Below are positions 11,601-24,600 of a DNA stretch of 64,000 nt, one piece after another. The notes below the pieces were generated by a model that worked only from the letters and a program-made list of their open reading frames with translations, did not search any database and was not told where the DNA came from. Within the stretch, counting starts at the first letter, position 1; each line of letters opens with the position of its first letter. The stretch is from Ziziphus jujuba (Eukaryota > Streptophyta > Magnoliopsida > Rosales > Rhamnaceae), in assembly GCF_031755915.1 (NCBI RefSeq), contig NC_083387.1, positions 3,128,501 through 3,192,500 of the forward strand. The letters run 5' to 3'. A program made the position numbers and the translations under genes.

Positions 11601-14600
11601 TTATTTAGCTACATCAGCATTACTAACTTGCCATTTGTGTGAGGAGAAATGTATTAATTCAATCTTATGGTGATTTGGATTGTATTACCATTTTATTTAC
11701 TTCTCGGGAAAATGCTAATGGATTTTTACTGTTGTAGATCACCAATTCTGTACTCAGGCAAATGATGCAGTGTATGATGATTCCTGTAGTCCATCCTTCT
11801 GTGGAAGGAAATGTCAAAAGGTATTACTTGTTACTTTAATATGTAGCTTGAAATTGTGACGTTCTGCTGGATGTTATTGCAGTTTGATGTACTAGTGGCA
11901 ATTTTCATGGTGTATGAGCATGTCAGTTGGGAAAAATAATAATGTTGTGAATGCATGTTCCTTGCAATGGGGCAAGGTCAAACGAGGAACTTTCAGGCGT
12001 TCGACCTGTAGAAGAGTTGGATACCTTATCTTTCTTCAGTTTAGACACACAAGAATGTGAAAGAACTGTTTAAAGGATGCAAATGCTGTTATATGGTCAA
12101 AATTATATTTTGTTTAAGCCTATTTCGACTTTAAGTTCTGCGGTTAAGTTCTTTCTGATAGTGACCTGGGTCCAATCTTGAGGTCCCATTTTCTTCCTAA
12201 TATTATTCTCACTACTTTTCTCTTATATCACAGTTTGCCACATTCATTCCTTTTCTGTAATAAGAGTCAGTATTTCCTCTACTTTTGGTACATTATTTAA
12301 GTGCTGATAAAACACTTTGCTATAGTAATGGTTGGTTTCCTGGTCTGTCGGGAAACCAGTATGCTATCATACTATCAATCATTATGACAAGGCAGTCGAA
12401 AGAGTTTTCAAGTTCAAAGTGGCATGACTATGAGTGAATAGCATCAATCATATTTTCAAGTTCAACATGCATTTCAAATTGTAATTTAGAGCCTTGAATT
12501 TGAATGTATTCATTGGTGAGGTTACAACCATTACAATGTGTAAGAGAATGAAATTTTGGGAGTCAAAAGTTCAATGTTCTTTATCCATGCATTTATGAAT
12601 TCAATCAATAAACTAAAGAACTGTCGGCAGTATTTTCCTATCCCCAAAAAAACATTTCTAACTTAGAGGCTCTGTTTTAAAATTGTTACACATAAACTAC
12701 CTGTCAATAGATCTCTCCCAGCAGAGTATAAATATAAGGGTTTTCTTTTGGGAAACGTAGAGCATGCTTGACATGTTAGGTGTGCCATAAGCTGTAGTGT
12801 TTCACATGGTCATGAAAGCTTCTGGGAGTTGTTTGTTACGCTTTACCTTTCTATGTAAAACTCTCTGAATATTAGGTTTACCATGCAAATCATCCAATTT
12901 CATTGGCATCTATAGTTTTCAAATATCATTTTCTATTTCCACTATAAATGAGCATAATTTTGGCTCCTAAAATGAAAATGTTACTCTAACACACACTATT
13001 GATGATCTATCCTTCCTGACAGTAAGGTTTTCTACAAAAATTCTATAGTGGGCTGGCATGCTTACCTTGTTGTAGGCATCCTGGAAATTCTTTGTTTTCC
13101 CCATCAAAGTTGTTAGTGGATGCTTGTCACCCAAAGTTAAGTGTGCAAGCCAATTATGGCAAAACTAAGGTTTTCTATTTGGAAGGATTGGGAAGGAATT
13201 TGTCTGGTCTTACTGGGATATAAATGTCTCGTGTGATTGTCATCATGGTTAGACTATCAAATATTCGCTTTTGTAAAATCTGAAACTTTCATATAGCTTT
13301 GCTAGTGACATATATGCATTTATTGTGAAGATTCATTACAAGAAGTTTTGTTTTTCTTTTTTAGTTTTGTACTTTTTTGTCTTTATTTTTTTTCCGCTTT
13401 TGTAATGATTGCCAAATACGAGCGAAGCATATTTCATGTTGACACAAAAATTTCAATCCAAGTTGTAATTTCCATATCTTGTAATGATTGCTGGTATTTC
13501 TTTTCTATCAGCTCTTCAAGAAACTACAGATTCTTCTGGGAGTTAAGCATGAAATGGAAGAAGGATTTTCATGGACTCTTGTGCGCCGATCTGATGTTGG
13601 CTCTTGTAAATCTCTGCTTGACACACCGGAGATGGTTGAATGTAATTCAAACATGATTGAGTGCAATTCCAAGCTAGCTGTTGCATTGTATATAATGGAT
13701 GAGTGCTTTTTGCCCATTGTTGATCACAGAAGTGGGATCAATCTGATTCATAATATTGTCTACAACTGTGGGTAAGTAGACTTTGTCCGCTACCCTCCGT
13801 TTGTGTGCATGTTTGTTATCTTCAAACATCCATTGATATGTAAAAGGACAAATTTGCCCATAATTAATCTATATCTCAGCATTTGAAATAGGCTTGTTCT
13901 CTTGTCTTATTAATTAATTATTGTCCTTTTATCAGGTCAAATTTTAACCGTCTGAACTATAGTGGATTCTTTACTGCAATTCTAGAAAGAGATGATGAGA
14001 TTGTCTGTGCAGCTTCAATTCGGTATGCTTCTGCTGAGATTTAATATTGTCAAACTTTACCTTTTTTAGTTCTTTGGCATTCTTCTTGTTGGATGGCATT
14101 TACATTATCACTTGAAAATGGTTAGATGTGTTTTCAGTTTTGTGTTTGAGTTTATTCATTGTTCCTATATTCTCATATGCATAAATAAATCATGAATGTG
14201 TTTGCTTAATGGACTTGTAGTGCTTTCTTACCTATTTTTGGTTATGGCCAATTACTGCTTCATGAGAATGATTGTTCACATTTGGTATTCCGAGGCCTGG
14301 GCCCAGGGGAATGACTACAATATTGTGCTTGTGTGCATGATGCAAGATTTTATTGCTCACAATGTTATTTCCTTATGCTTGGTGAATAGGATCCATGGAA
14401 ACCAATTAGCTGAGATGCCATTCATTGGGACCCGCCATATGTACAGGCGCCAAGGAATGTGCCGGAGGCTTCTAGGTGCAATTGAATATGTATGTTCATG
14501 ACAAGTACTTTTTTTTTTTTCCTCTAAAAATAAAAAATCTTGCATTAAGCAATAAAAGTAGAATAGGAAAAAAAAAAGAAAAAAAAGAAAAAAAGCAAGT

Positions 14601-16415
14601 ACCTTTCTGGGTTTGCTTTTAATGTACAGGTGTCTTCTAATGTGGTTTAATTCTCAAGTTAGTTTCTTCATTTGTTATCCTGCATAATGAGATTGTCTGA
14701 AATGTAATTTGCCATCAGGTTCTCTGTTCTCTAGATGTTGAGAGATTAGTAATACCTGCTATCTCTGAACTTAGAGAAACTTGGACTTCCATCTTTGGTT
14801 TCAAGCCCCTTGAAGTATCAAGCAAGAGGAAAATGAAAAACAAAAATATGTTGGTTTTTCCCGGTGTAGACATGTTGCAGAAACCTCTACTGAAGCTTCC
14901 AGTCGTGGAAGAAAATGTAATTATCAGAGAAGGTAAATTTTTTTTTTTTTTTTTCATATTCTACTTTTTGCCAAACATGGAAGGTATTTATTGCATCAAC
15001 AGTGCACACAAATTCTTCCGGTTATTTATATGTTAAATTTTTAATGGCATGATTGCTTCCATATTCTTGCAGGTTCAAGATCCACTGAAAAGGGCAAAAG
15101 CCTGCAGGGGGTCTTGTGTAATGCTAATGAGACATGTAAAGGCGGGTTTGATTTAAATGTTTCCAGTGAAGCAACTTTACTACCTGCTGTTGATCCCAAT
15201 ATGCAGCTTCCTGATGGGCCCTCAAATGGAACATCTGACCTAACGAGTGAGGCTATGAACTTAACAAATTCTGCTACAGATCCAAAATCTCTTGGTCGGA
15301 TTGATGCGGCTCAAGATAATTCTGAAGCAAAAGAAAAAACAAATATGAATCCTCTAGGTTCAGTGGATGTTCTTCATGAACAAACCGAACTGATAGGTGA
15401 ATATCAGTATGTTTCTGGTTCTACCATTCCATTTCTTGATGAAAAGAAAGTGGAGTTGGACAGAAGACCAAACCTTCATGGTGCTTCTGGAGAGGAAAGT
15501 AAAACTTTCATGTTACCTTTGATTAAATCTGAAGCAATTCATTGTGGAAGACCAATTTTCTGTGCTTTCGGGGAGAGTATGGAAAGTGCCAACTACGAGG
15601 GAAAAGAAGAAGATAGCAGTGCTAAGAACAATTTCACTTCTCATAATGAAGGCTCTGTAAACCACTTTACCGCAATTAATACTGCTGAACCTCAGGAAAA
15701 GGCTCCTCTATTGGAGTTAAATACATCTGGTGAAAACACTATTTCCCTTGATTCAGAGGCTAAAAGCCAAATATTGACTGACAATAGGAATTTGAAGTGT
15801 CACAATTCTGAACATTGTTCAGAAGACAAGAAGGTTGACATTCATAGAGTGGAATACAACCAGTTGCATACCCAAGGTGGTTTTCCTCAGATTCTGCCCA
15901 TATGTAGCAATTTGCCGCCTGAGCTAGTTCGTCAAAGTTCATTGACAGAAAATTCTGAAGGTTGTCACTCATCCTTGCCTGCTGAATTTTGCAATAGGGC
16001 TTTTCAAGGCAATAGGATAGACACTTGTGAGGTGGGTATGTCTGCTCTAGTTGACACTGAATGTTATCCTTCTTGTGGGGCTCATCTTGAGACTAATGGA
16101 GTTTGCAAAGCGAAGGAGGTGAATTCCAGTTCACTTGTGGTTACTGTGCATGGTGTCCAGGACCCAAAAGAAGTTCGTACCATGGCACTTGGTGATGTTC
16201 CTACTGATATGAATGATAGACCAAAGCTAAATGCCAAATCCTTGAAAATATCTGATTTTGATTCTCAGGTTGATCATGCAAGTGCTGTACAGTGTAATCC
16301 TGAAACTCTATGCAACGCAGGAAATACATCAGGTGTGGCTCTTCATTGTGCTTCTGCTGGAGGTAGTCCTTGCGGTGCTCCTGAAGTGATGATTCTGTCA
16401 AACCAGGCTAGTTGA
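8687..16415 (+). CDS. IDM1-like nuclear protein: AT-hooks, PHD finger and GNAT acetyltransferase domain
   Basis: Eight coding exons: 8687-10915, 11509-11650, 11738-11820, 13512-13771, 13936-14022, 14390-14489, 14719-14932 and 15073-16415. They join into 1485 codons. TAG lies in frame just before the ATG, which fixes the start. Domains in order: about five AT-hooks (KRGRPPK-type) plus two degenerate ones (residues 173-325); a conserved block [20 protein letters not shown] (about 430); a TPL/Jas-like binding domain (about 600-690); a PHD finger beginning [20 protein letters not shown] (about 715), completed in exon 2 by GDWHCVYC; a second Cys/His cluster (CEEKYHQFC...CGRKC); and a GNAT fold with [19 protein letters not shown] and the acetyl-CoA loop [10 protein letters not shown]. 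The family includes Arabidopsis IDM1/ROS4, a histone acetyltransferase that guides active DNA demethylation. The last ~430 residues are polar and probably disordered. Intron 3 (11821-13511, 1.7 kb) shows no insertion I recognise. Confidence 0.9.
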
Positions 16416-17199
16416 CAGTAGAAAGCAAGGGTATTTGATGGTAGCTATTTAACAGAGTAAACCATTTATGTAAGGGCATAGCTAACTGATTGTTGATAAT
16501 TAGGAAAGGAATACAAGTTTTTGTTTCCCTTAATTACCAGATGGTAAAAGGCAGAAACAGCGCTTGTGGAGGAATTTTTGGAACTATGCTGGTGCGGTCA
16601 TTCCAGAACTGACGGATACACTTTCTTTTCTTTTTTCCTTTTTTTTTGGGTCTTCTTGAAAGTACAGTTTTAGGAGCATTGTATGTTAATAGTTGCTTCT
16701 AGCTTTAGCCTAGCGATTAATGAGCAAATTGTATGGCTTTGAGGGTTGTGTATTTTGGTCCCGCCATGCTGCCAGTGTAAAGGAAATCATTCATTGCTTA
16801 ACTTTTTGAGTATAGCCTCCTTTTCTTTTTGCCCATTTCTTTGTTATTCTGGTTAAGCTTGCCTTGGATTGGATTGCGTAGTAGTAGGAATATCCCTCCT
16901 TCTCACCTCTTTTTATTGTTCGTCTGTACTAATTTATGTTTCAATTGTTATTTGATAAAATAAAGGTTGGAAAACGATGAAGATTTGAAGTAAGATAAAA
17001 GTTAAAAAATAAATAAATATATATAATTGGATGGTTTAAAACGCATCGTGATGCGTTTTTGTCCATAAAAAGATTGATTAACAGGTTGGTGCCCAGTTTT
17101 AATTTGTTGACAAAATTGACAGCATCGTCTGAGTTTCTGACCAAAAAGACAGATTGGCAGCTTCATCATCGGGCACGGATAGAATTAAAAATTTTAACG
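16416..17199. other. 3' UTR of the IDM1-like gene and short intergenic DNA
   Basis: T-rich sequence after the TGA at 16413-16415, followed by AT-rich DNA. Nothing else is identified. Confidence 0.4.
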
Positions 17200-17443
17200 A
17201 TCAAGAATTTTGAAATATTGGGCTTTATCTTATTGGACTGGGCTTGTTCTTAAAGCAGAACGTTTCCGTAGCCAACATTAGGCTGAGCAAATCAATTTTA
17301 ATTGGAGGAGGTATTTAAGTTGATATGTCGTGGCCTATTGAGTTAGGGTTCGAAGCTTTCGTCAGTCGTCATCGTCATCGTCATCGTCATCGTCCTCGGC
17401 GCTTCAACAGACGAAGACCTGCTTAAGATTCAAAACCCTTACC
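17200..17443 (+). promoter_or_regulatory. RPS18 promoter and leader
   Basis: Two TGGGCTT site II motifs (about 17218 and 17237) and TTAGGGTT (reverse telo-box, about 17343-17350) precede the gene. The leader holds a GTCATC hexamer repeat at about 17364-17395. This is the usual promoter grammar of plant ribosomal protein genes. Confidence 0.6.
17364..17395 (+). repeat. (GTCATC)n hexamer microsatellite in the RPS18 leader
   Basis: About five tandem copies of the hexamer lie between the reverse telo-box and the start codon, so within the likely 5' UTR. Confidence 0.7.
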
Positions 17444-18441
<998 letters not shown>

Positions 18442-20732
18442 ATCTGGGTTTTTTTTATAATTTTTTTTCCCATGCTGTTTATTTTAAGGCGATGATTTGT
18501 ATTAGCTTATAGCGTAACCCCGGGAATGTTCAATTGTGGTTTTTACTTGAGAATTTGGATCCTTTTTTTTTTTTGACAATTAAAGTTATTTCAACACCTT
18601 ACTTTTTTGCATTATGCTTTAAGAGATTTGTTGTGATGATCTGCGACTTTTTTTTTTTTTTTTTTTCCCCTTTCGTTGAATTTTCTAAAGCTGTGTTACC
18701 ATCTTGAATATCGTTGAAAGGAATTGAGGATTTTCAAGTTTGAAATTGTTATTAACGTTTCTTCGATGGGATCATGCTAATTTGGAACTTTAATTTTCAT
18801 GGCTGGGTTTTTTCTAATATGGGCTTGCGCTGCGTCTAGATTGGGTCATGACTCATGAATGTTAACGATGGGCTGAAGCAGCCCACGAAAATGCAAGTAC
18901 ATGTTCAGGCATTTATCGTATAATAATATTTGAAAATGTAGGTCGTAGTGGGCTTCATGTTGATGAGTCATGGTTTAACGGTCGGAGCCTTTTTAACGCT
19001 GAACAACAAGAACGAGCTCTTCTTGCCTGTGAGCTTGTAGCTTATGATAAATACAATGGACATGCCTAATTGCTGCAAGTAGACAGTTAGTTTGGGAGTG
19101 GTATTTACTAATTTAACTCTCGTTAAATTTGTAACCTAAGAAGTGTAAAAACAAAAACAAAAAACGAAAAAAAAGGTGATACGAAAAAGCAAGATTCCTG
19201 GCGTCTCTGAGTTCGGCAGCACTGCTTTATGATGATTTAAAATTTGTCCAAAGTTGGCACAAATATTGTTGTCTGGATGATGATTTGAAATTTGTCCAAA
19301 GTTGGTACAAAAATTGTTGTCTGGTTGCGATCTTAACGTAATAGACATTGAATCTTTATTATCTAACTGACGTCCAATTGCTGCTATTCTATTTGCTGTA
19401 CATTTTCTTTTTTCAATGCCCATTTTTCAATTTAAATTTGAAACAATTGTACTTCCTTTCATAAATGTAACGTGATGAGTATACCGTCCCCATTTGATGG
19501 GATACAGGAATGAAAAAAAAAAAAAAATTATACTTGTAAATAAATAAATGTATGTATATATATATATATATATGTTACTTCGTTTACAAGCCATAGAAGC
19601 ACGGGATTTGCTGTTTGAAGGTTCGCACCCAACATGTCTTCTGCTCCCAATGCAGTAAATTTTGTTGTGCTTTGCAGTTGAACCGATTAGAAAGCTGACA
19701 AGGACAAGTGAATATAACTTGTGCACAAGCGGCAATTGGAAACAAAATTGACCATGGGAAAACAATATCCTGACACGAAAACTTCAATAATTGCAAAATC
19801 ATTTATGATAATAATTCTACTTATTAATATTCAATTTTTTATGACTTTTGACTCTTAATTTCCTAATTACCCGTACATGTTCGGAGAAGCTTCTTTTGAG
19901 GCATACATAATGAAATAATTAAATTCACAATTTCCTATGAGCTTCAAATTGATTTATAAATAAAGTGTGGTTTTCACTTATTTAATTTTCGATTTCCCTA
20001 GAAATTTTTGAACATTATACTAAGACCTTCTCGTGACTTAAGAGTACAATGGTTTTGGATTATTATGAAATGATTAAACTCTGAAAATTCATCCTTATAT
20101 GCTTTGTATTTATACTGCTTCCTATATTCCTATTTTCCATTTTGAATGGGATATACAGAAAATTACCTAAATATCCCACCCTATTTTGCATTTTCAATTA
20201 ATAGTGGAAATATATAGCTGGGGCTAAGTGTCATGTTAGGGATGGTTAAAAGGTTCCTAAGTTTTCAAGCGAAATACAACCTAATATCCACGGAATGCAG
20301 ATTAGGAAAACAAATATATTTACCAACTTTTACATGTTTTAGGGTATGTACTATAATGTTGATCATTGATCTTTTCCTGATTGCATGTATAACTTGTACG
20401 TTAATGGTATAATATTTAGAGGTCGTCCTAGTTAAAGGGCTTTAAGAATTCTTTTTCCCCAACAGAATCTATCACACAATATTCGAAACAACCCAAAACC
20501 ATACTCAAATGTACCCCAAAAAAAAAAACATAGTAAAAAAAAAAAGTTATATATATATGTCTAAAGGACCAAGAGGCCACATGCCAAAGGACACATAGGG
20601 GGACCAGCATAATTTTTGGCTCCTAATTCATATTTATATTAATTATTTCTAAATAATATTTTTATATCATATGATGGTGAACAAAGACTAGTAATTAATT
20701 TTACTAATATTTTTTTGTCACCCACAATATTT
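18442..20732. other. RPS18 3' UTR and 2.3 kb of intergenic DNA
   Basis: T-rich 3' UTR, then AT-rich DNA with a 48-bp tandem duplication (19231-19324) and a TA tract near 19555-19572. Minus-strand open frames at 19427-19802 are moderately long but show no recognisable motif; one may be part of an unidentified transcript or a decayed element. The 3' UTR of the OVATE gene enters from the right. Confidence 0.4.
19231..19324. repeat. two-copy 48-bp tandem duplication
   Basis: GATGATTTAAAATTTGTCCA at 19231 recurs as GATGATTTGAAATTTGTCCA at 19279. The copies remain similar through TTGTTGTCTGG. Function unknown. Confidence 0.75.
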
Positions 20733-21491
20733 TTACGTGCACTGCCGTGAAATCTCACATACACCGGCGGCTGCGGCTGTGGCGGCGGCGACGAAGTCAT
20801 TTTCCTGTAGGCCTTCTGAATCGGAGTGCGGTGGCATGAGACTGACAAGAAGATCGGAAAAAGCTCCGATGATGAATTTGTGAGTGCTTTTAGGGTTAAG
20901 TGCAAGGTAACACAAGAGAAGCTCATGCAAGAACTCCCAATTGGATTTCTTCACATCCATGAGCTCACGCGCCTCCACCATCTCCTGCATGGACCGCCGG
21001 AAGTCCGTGTAGGGATCGGGTGACAACGTAGGCACGGCGACGCTGTTGTTGAAGAGCGTGTGGTCGAGCTCTAAGGTGGAGGGGTCCGGGGCGGCGCCGC
21101 CACCAGCTGTGGATGGTGAGGTGGATTCTATGATGGAGTTGGAGCGGCCGGGAGTGGAGAAGAAGAAGCGTTGGGAGGCGAATGCGGTTGCGAAATCGGC
21201 GGCGGCCGGAGGGGTTTCGGAGATAGAGGAGGAGGTGGAGAGGGAGGAAGGAGATTGGGTGAGGGATTTGGAGGTGGTGGAGTCGAAGGTGTATTCATAG
21301 AGGGAGTTGAAGTTTTTGATCAAGATGGATGTGGAAGTGGTGGTGGTGGTGGGAAATGGACGGCTGTGATGACTATGTTGGTGATTTGGTGGTGGGGTTG
21401 GTATTTGATTCATGGCAGTGGATTGGGAAGCTAAAGGAAGCTTGATCTTTGTGAAACAGAGATTCAGGTTCTTCCCCAGTGTGCTTGGCAT
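20733..21491 (-). CDS. OVATE family protein (plant transcriptional regulator), intronless
   Basis: One uninterrupted frame of 252 codons from an ATG at 21491. The N-terminal half is low-complexity (His/Pro/Ser/Thr-rich). The C-terminal half contains the OVATE domain: SPDPYTDFRRSMQEMVEARE, then WEFLHELLLCYLALNPKSTH and FIIGAFSDLLVSLM (about residues 157-220). The DPY-DFR-SM-EM start and the LNPK-TH-FI-GAF-DLL core are diagnostic. OVATE proteins act in the nucleus and cytoplasm with TALE homeodomain and TRM partners to control cell division pattern and organ shape. Length, lack of introns and the Ala-rich tail match the OFP13/OFP16-18 type, but the exact ortholog is uncertain. A TA-rich, TATA-like tract lies about 95-120 bp upstream. 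Confidence 0.92.
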   Translation of the reverse strand: MPSTLGKNLNLCFTKIKLPLASQSTAMNQIPTPPPNHQHSHHSRPFPTTTTTSTSILIKNFNSLYEYTFDSTTSKSLTQSPSSLSTSSSISETPPAAADFATAFASQRFFFSTPGRSNSIIESTSPSTAGGGAAPDPSTLELDHTLFNNSVAVPTLSPDPYTDFRRSMQEMVEARELMDVKKSNWEFLHELLLCYLALNPKSTHKFIIGAFSDLLVSLMPPHSDSEGLQENDFVAAATAAAAGVCEISRQCT

Positions 21492-21585
21492 TTCTCACCA
21501 AAAACAAACACAACCCGGATTCCCGAGAAGAAAGACAGTAGAAAATTCAGTATTGGCCAAGAAAGTTGCCAAAGAAAAAAATACA

Positions 21586-21613
21586 AATATATATATATAT
21601 ATATATAAAAAAA
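21586..21613 (-). promoter_or_regulatory. TATA-like (TA)n tract upstream of the OVATE family gene
   Basis: An uninterrupted TA repeat followed by A-rich sequence lies about 95-120 bp upstream of the OVATE ATG. It could serve as the TATA region, or it may only be one of the many TA microsatellites of this window. Confidence 0.35.
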
Positions 21614-21639
21614 AGTTTTAAGGGAGAAAGACAAGGTTC

Positions 21640-24600
21640 ACGAATAAGGGATGTATATATGCCTCTATCTATATGGTGTAATGGGTGTTGATGTCATTGT
21701 TTATAGTTAGCAGTTTTGGATCAAACGGCGACTAGACAGCCGTAAATTACTGTAGACTTCTAAAATCATTAAGGAAACGTTACTCTTTGGCACGTTGATC
21801 ACACGCATCTATTTGTCACAGTTGAGGGACTAAATTTCCATACTTCCAAAAGCACGGTAAATTTTTTTCCAAATGATGATTATTATTAGTAGGATCCAAA
21901 TAACATTTGACTTACGTCGTTGTCCCAAAAATGTTACTATCATGTTAGCAGTGATTATAACTATCAGCGGTGATAATTAATAAAATCCTTTTGTTTTAGA
22001 ATTAACAAAATTTTTAATTTAATTATGTACATTAATAGTGATGAAAACAAAAAAATTCATGTTGAGACGATAAATATTAATTAGAAATACTTATATTTTG
22101 ATTTTTTATACTACATCTAATATCAAAAGTGTTACTTTAAAAAAACAGTGAACATTTTTTAAGTAAGAAATTAAATTACCACATTGCACATAACTTATAT
22201 GTATAGTAATTGGTACTAATGTATTTTAAATTGAAATAATAAATAGTCAAAAAATAAAAAATGAAATAAAAAGACAAGAGTTTTGGTTGCACGTGCTAAG
22301 TAGCGCGTGAAGATAAAGATAACGTAATCAAAAGGTTAAAAGAAAAGGGCACCAATTAGGATTTAAGAAAGTTGGTGCACATGCAAACTGGCAAGAGCAT
22401 CCCACAGAGCTCTTCCAAAAATAAATAAAAAGGAAAAATAAAAAGTAAAAAAAAGCATCCCACAAAGACAATTTTTGGAGGCTATTTCAACATATATATA
22501 TATAAAAATTGAATATGATCAATAAAATAATATTCAACTCCACATTGTTTATATTGTATAAGATATAATGGATTGGTTAGAGTCGGTCCAATCCACTGAT
22601 TATCACACAAGTTTAGTGATGAATCAGATGGAAGGCTATGACTATTTTATGGCTTCTCAAGATCTCCCACTGTGAGGATCTGTCTGTATTTTGCTGGGTC
22701 CCAGAGATTCACCAGTTCCAGAACTTGCAAATTTTTTTTAAAATATGCATGAACAACATGTTACAGAAGTGTAGCATCCTGGTAATTTTCGCCCAACAAG
22801 TTTTTTGTAATGATTTAGATTATAATATTGAGAGATTCTCTGCAATTTTATGCATTATTTTTTTATGGCTGACTCGGTCTATGTGCTTCTTCTTAGGTGC
22901 ATCCGTATCATCTAATCAGAGGTTGTTTTGGAGATGCAAGTCCCGGAACCACAGTGTGAGAATATATGCCTTTTTTTTTTTTTCTTTGCTTTTTTTCATT
23001 TCAAGATAAAAATTAATAAGTTGATAAAACTGCAAAAGTTTCTTCTTTTCAAAGATAAAGTACAAAATTGTTGATATCTGCTACTGAGTCCCAAAAAGTT
23101 GAATTATTGTGGTCGAATTGACCACCTTTTTTTCCCCCGTTAAGAAATGATTTTTGAGGATTCAGTTTCTATCGACTTATTACGATATTATAAGCTAGCC
23201 TTTTCTCAAGAAATTAAAAATATCAAATTATCTCAGTAGTAATCTTAATTGTTGTATGAATTTCACGGCCTGCTCAATAAACTAACAACAAGTTCAGGCC
23301 ACAAGAATAATTTATTTTGTATTTATTCACCAAAAACAAGTTCAGTCCAAAAAACAAATTTATTTTGTATATACATAAATAGCTTTTACTATGCATATAA
23401 ATTCATTTTATGTGATACAAAACATCATCCAAAAATTCTTAGAAAGAAACAAACTTAGCAATATTATATACACAGTTGTACATACATACAAATAAAATAT
23501 GTATATATAGTTTTGATTTAATGAGAACATGTTCATATTTTATGTTGAAAATTATACGATATGATAAAGTTTGTTATCTGCTCAATTAGATATTTAGATT
23601 TAAATTATCAATTTTAAGGTTGTTATTGTCATTAACAATTCCTAAGATAAAATGTAAATATGCTCCAAATAAATCAAAACTATACATGTATTGTGTATAT
23701 ATAATTCTAATAAATGGTATTCAAATTAATATCGCCAATTAATTGATTTGAGTTTGTAGCTAATAATTTTGAGAAATATGAAGAGGAGAGGTGGAGGAGG
23801 ACGTGAAGGGGTTTTAAGAAAGGCAAATGGTTCTGGTAAGCAATAAGGATGGTCCAACCAACCTCAAAATGACGACAACCATCACATGGTGGGGTGCTAA
23901 ATGTATGTGATGATCATCCAAACCCCCCCATAGTCCATACCAGTACCCAACTAACATGCTTCACTTCTTCTCCAAAATCCAAACCACCTTATTTCGTTCA
24001 AGTTCCACCCATAAATCAACCCCCCCTTTGAATTGATGCAGACAACAAGCTATACATCACATTAAATACATTTATATATATATATATATATGGACTTTTC
24101 TTCCAAAATCATCATCATTTTAACTTAATTTCACTCAACATATATATATATATATATATATATTTAAATAAGATTGTCAAATGGGCTGAATTTAAATTAA
24201 TATATCATTCACATTTTATTTGTAAAGTTGTAAATTAAAAAAAATAAAAGATCATAATTATAAAAGAGATATTATTGTAAATGATAAAAAGAAGAAAAGA
24301 TTGTTAAATTTTCAAAATATAAATATATATATATATATATATATTGAAAATTAAGTTTACAAAGATCCAAAAAACAAAAAAAAATGGCTTATAAAGTTGG
24401 TTGCTTTAATGTTATGGAGAAGGACATTGCACTGTGTGACCACTGGCAGAGAACAAAAAACCAGCTCCTGAGAGATCAACGTCAACATACAGAGCTATAA
24501 CAGAGGACCCGTTAAGATCTCTGTATAGTTTTGTCCTTCTAACAAGCTTTGCTTTCTGTTTCTCTCACAGAACCCAATTGCTTCATTCAATGGTCTACAC

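Noticed and set aside
22638..23009. 123-codon plus-strand frame
   Set aside because: Hydrophobic, Cys/Phe-rich translation running into poly-T, with no motif and no promoter-like context.
24410..24600. Possible miRNA precursor or non-coding exon
   Set aside because: The only stem seen is 8 bp (ATACAGAG/CTCTGTAT), too short for a plant pre-miRNA, and no known miRNA sequence was recognised.
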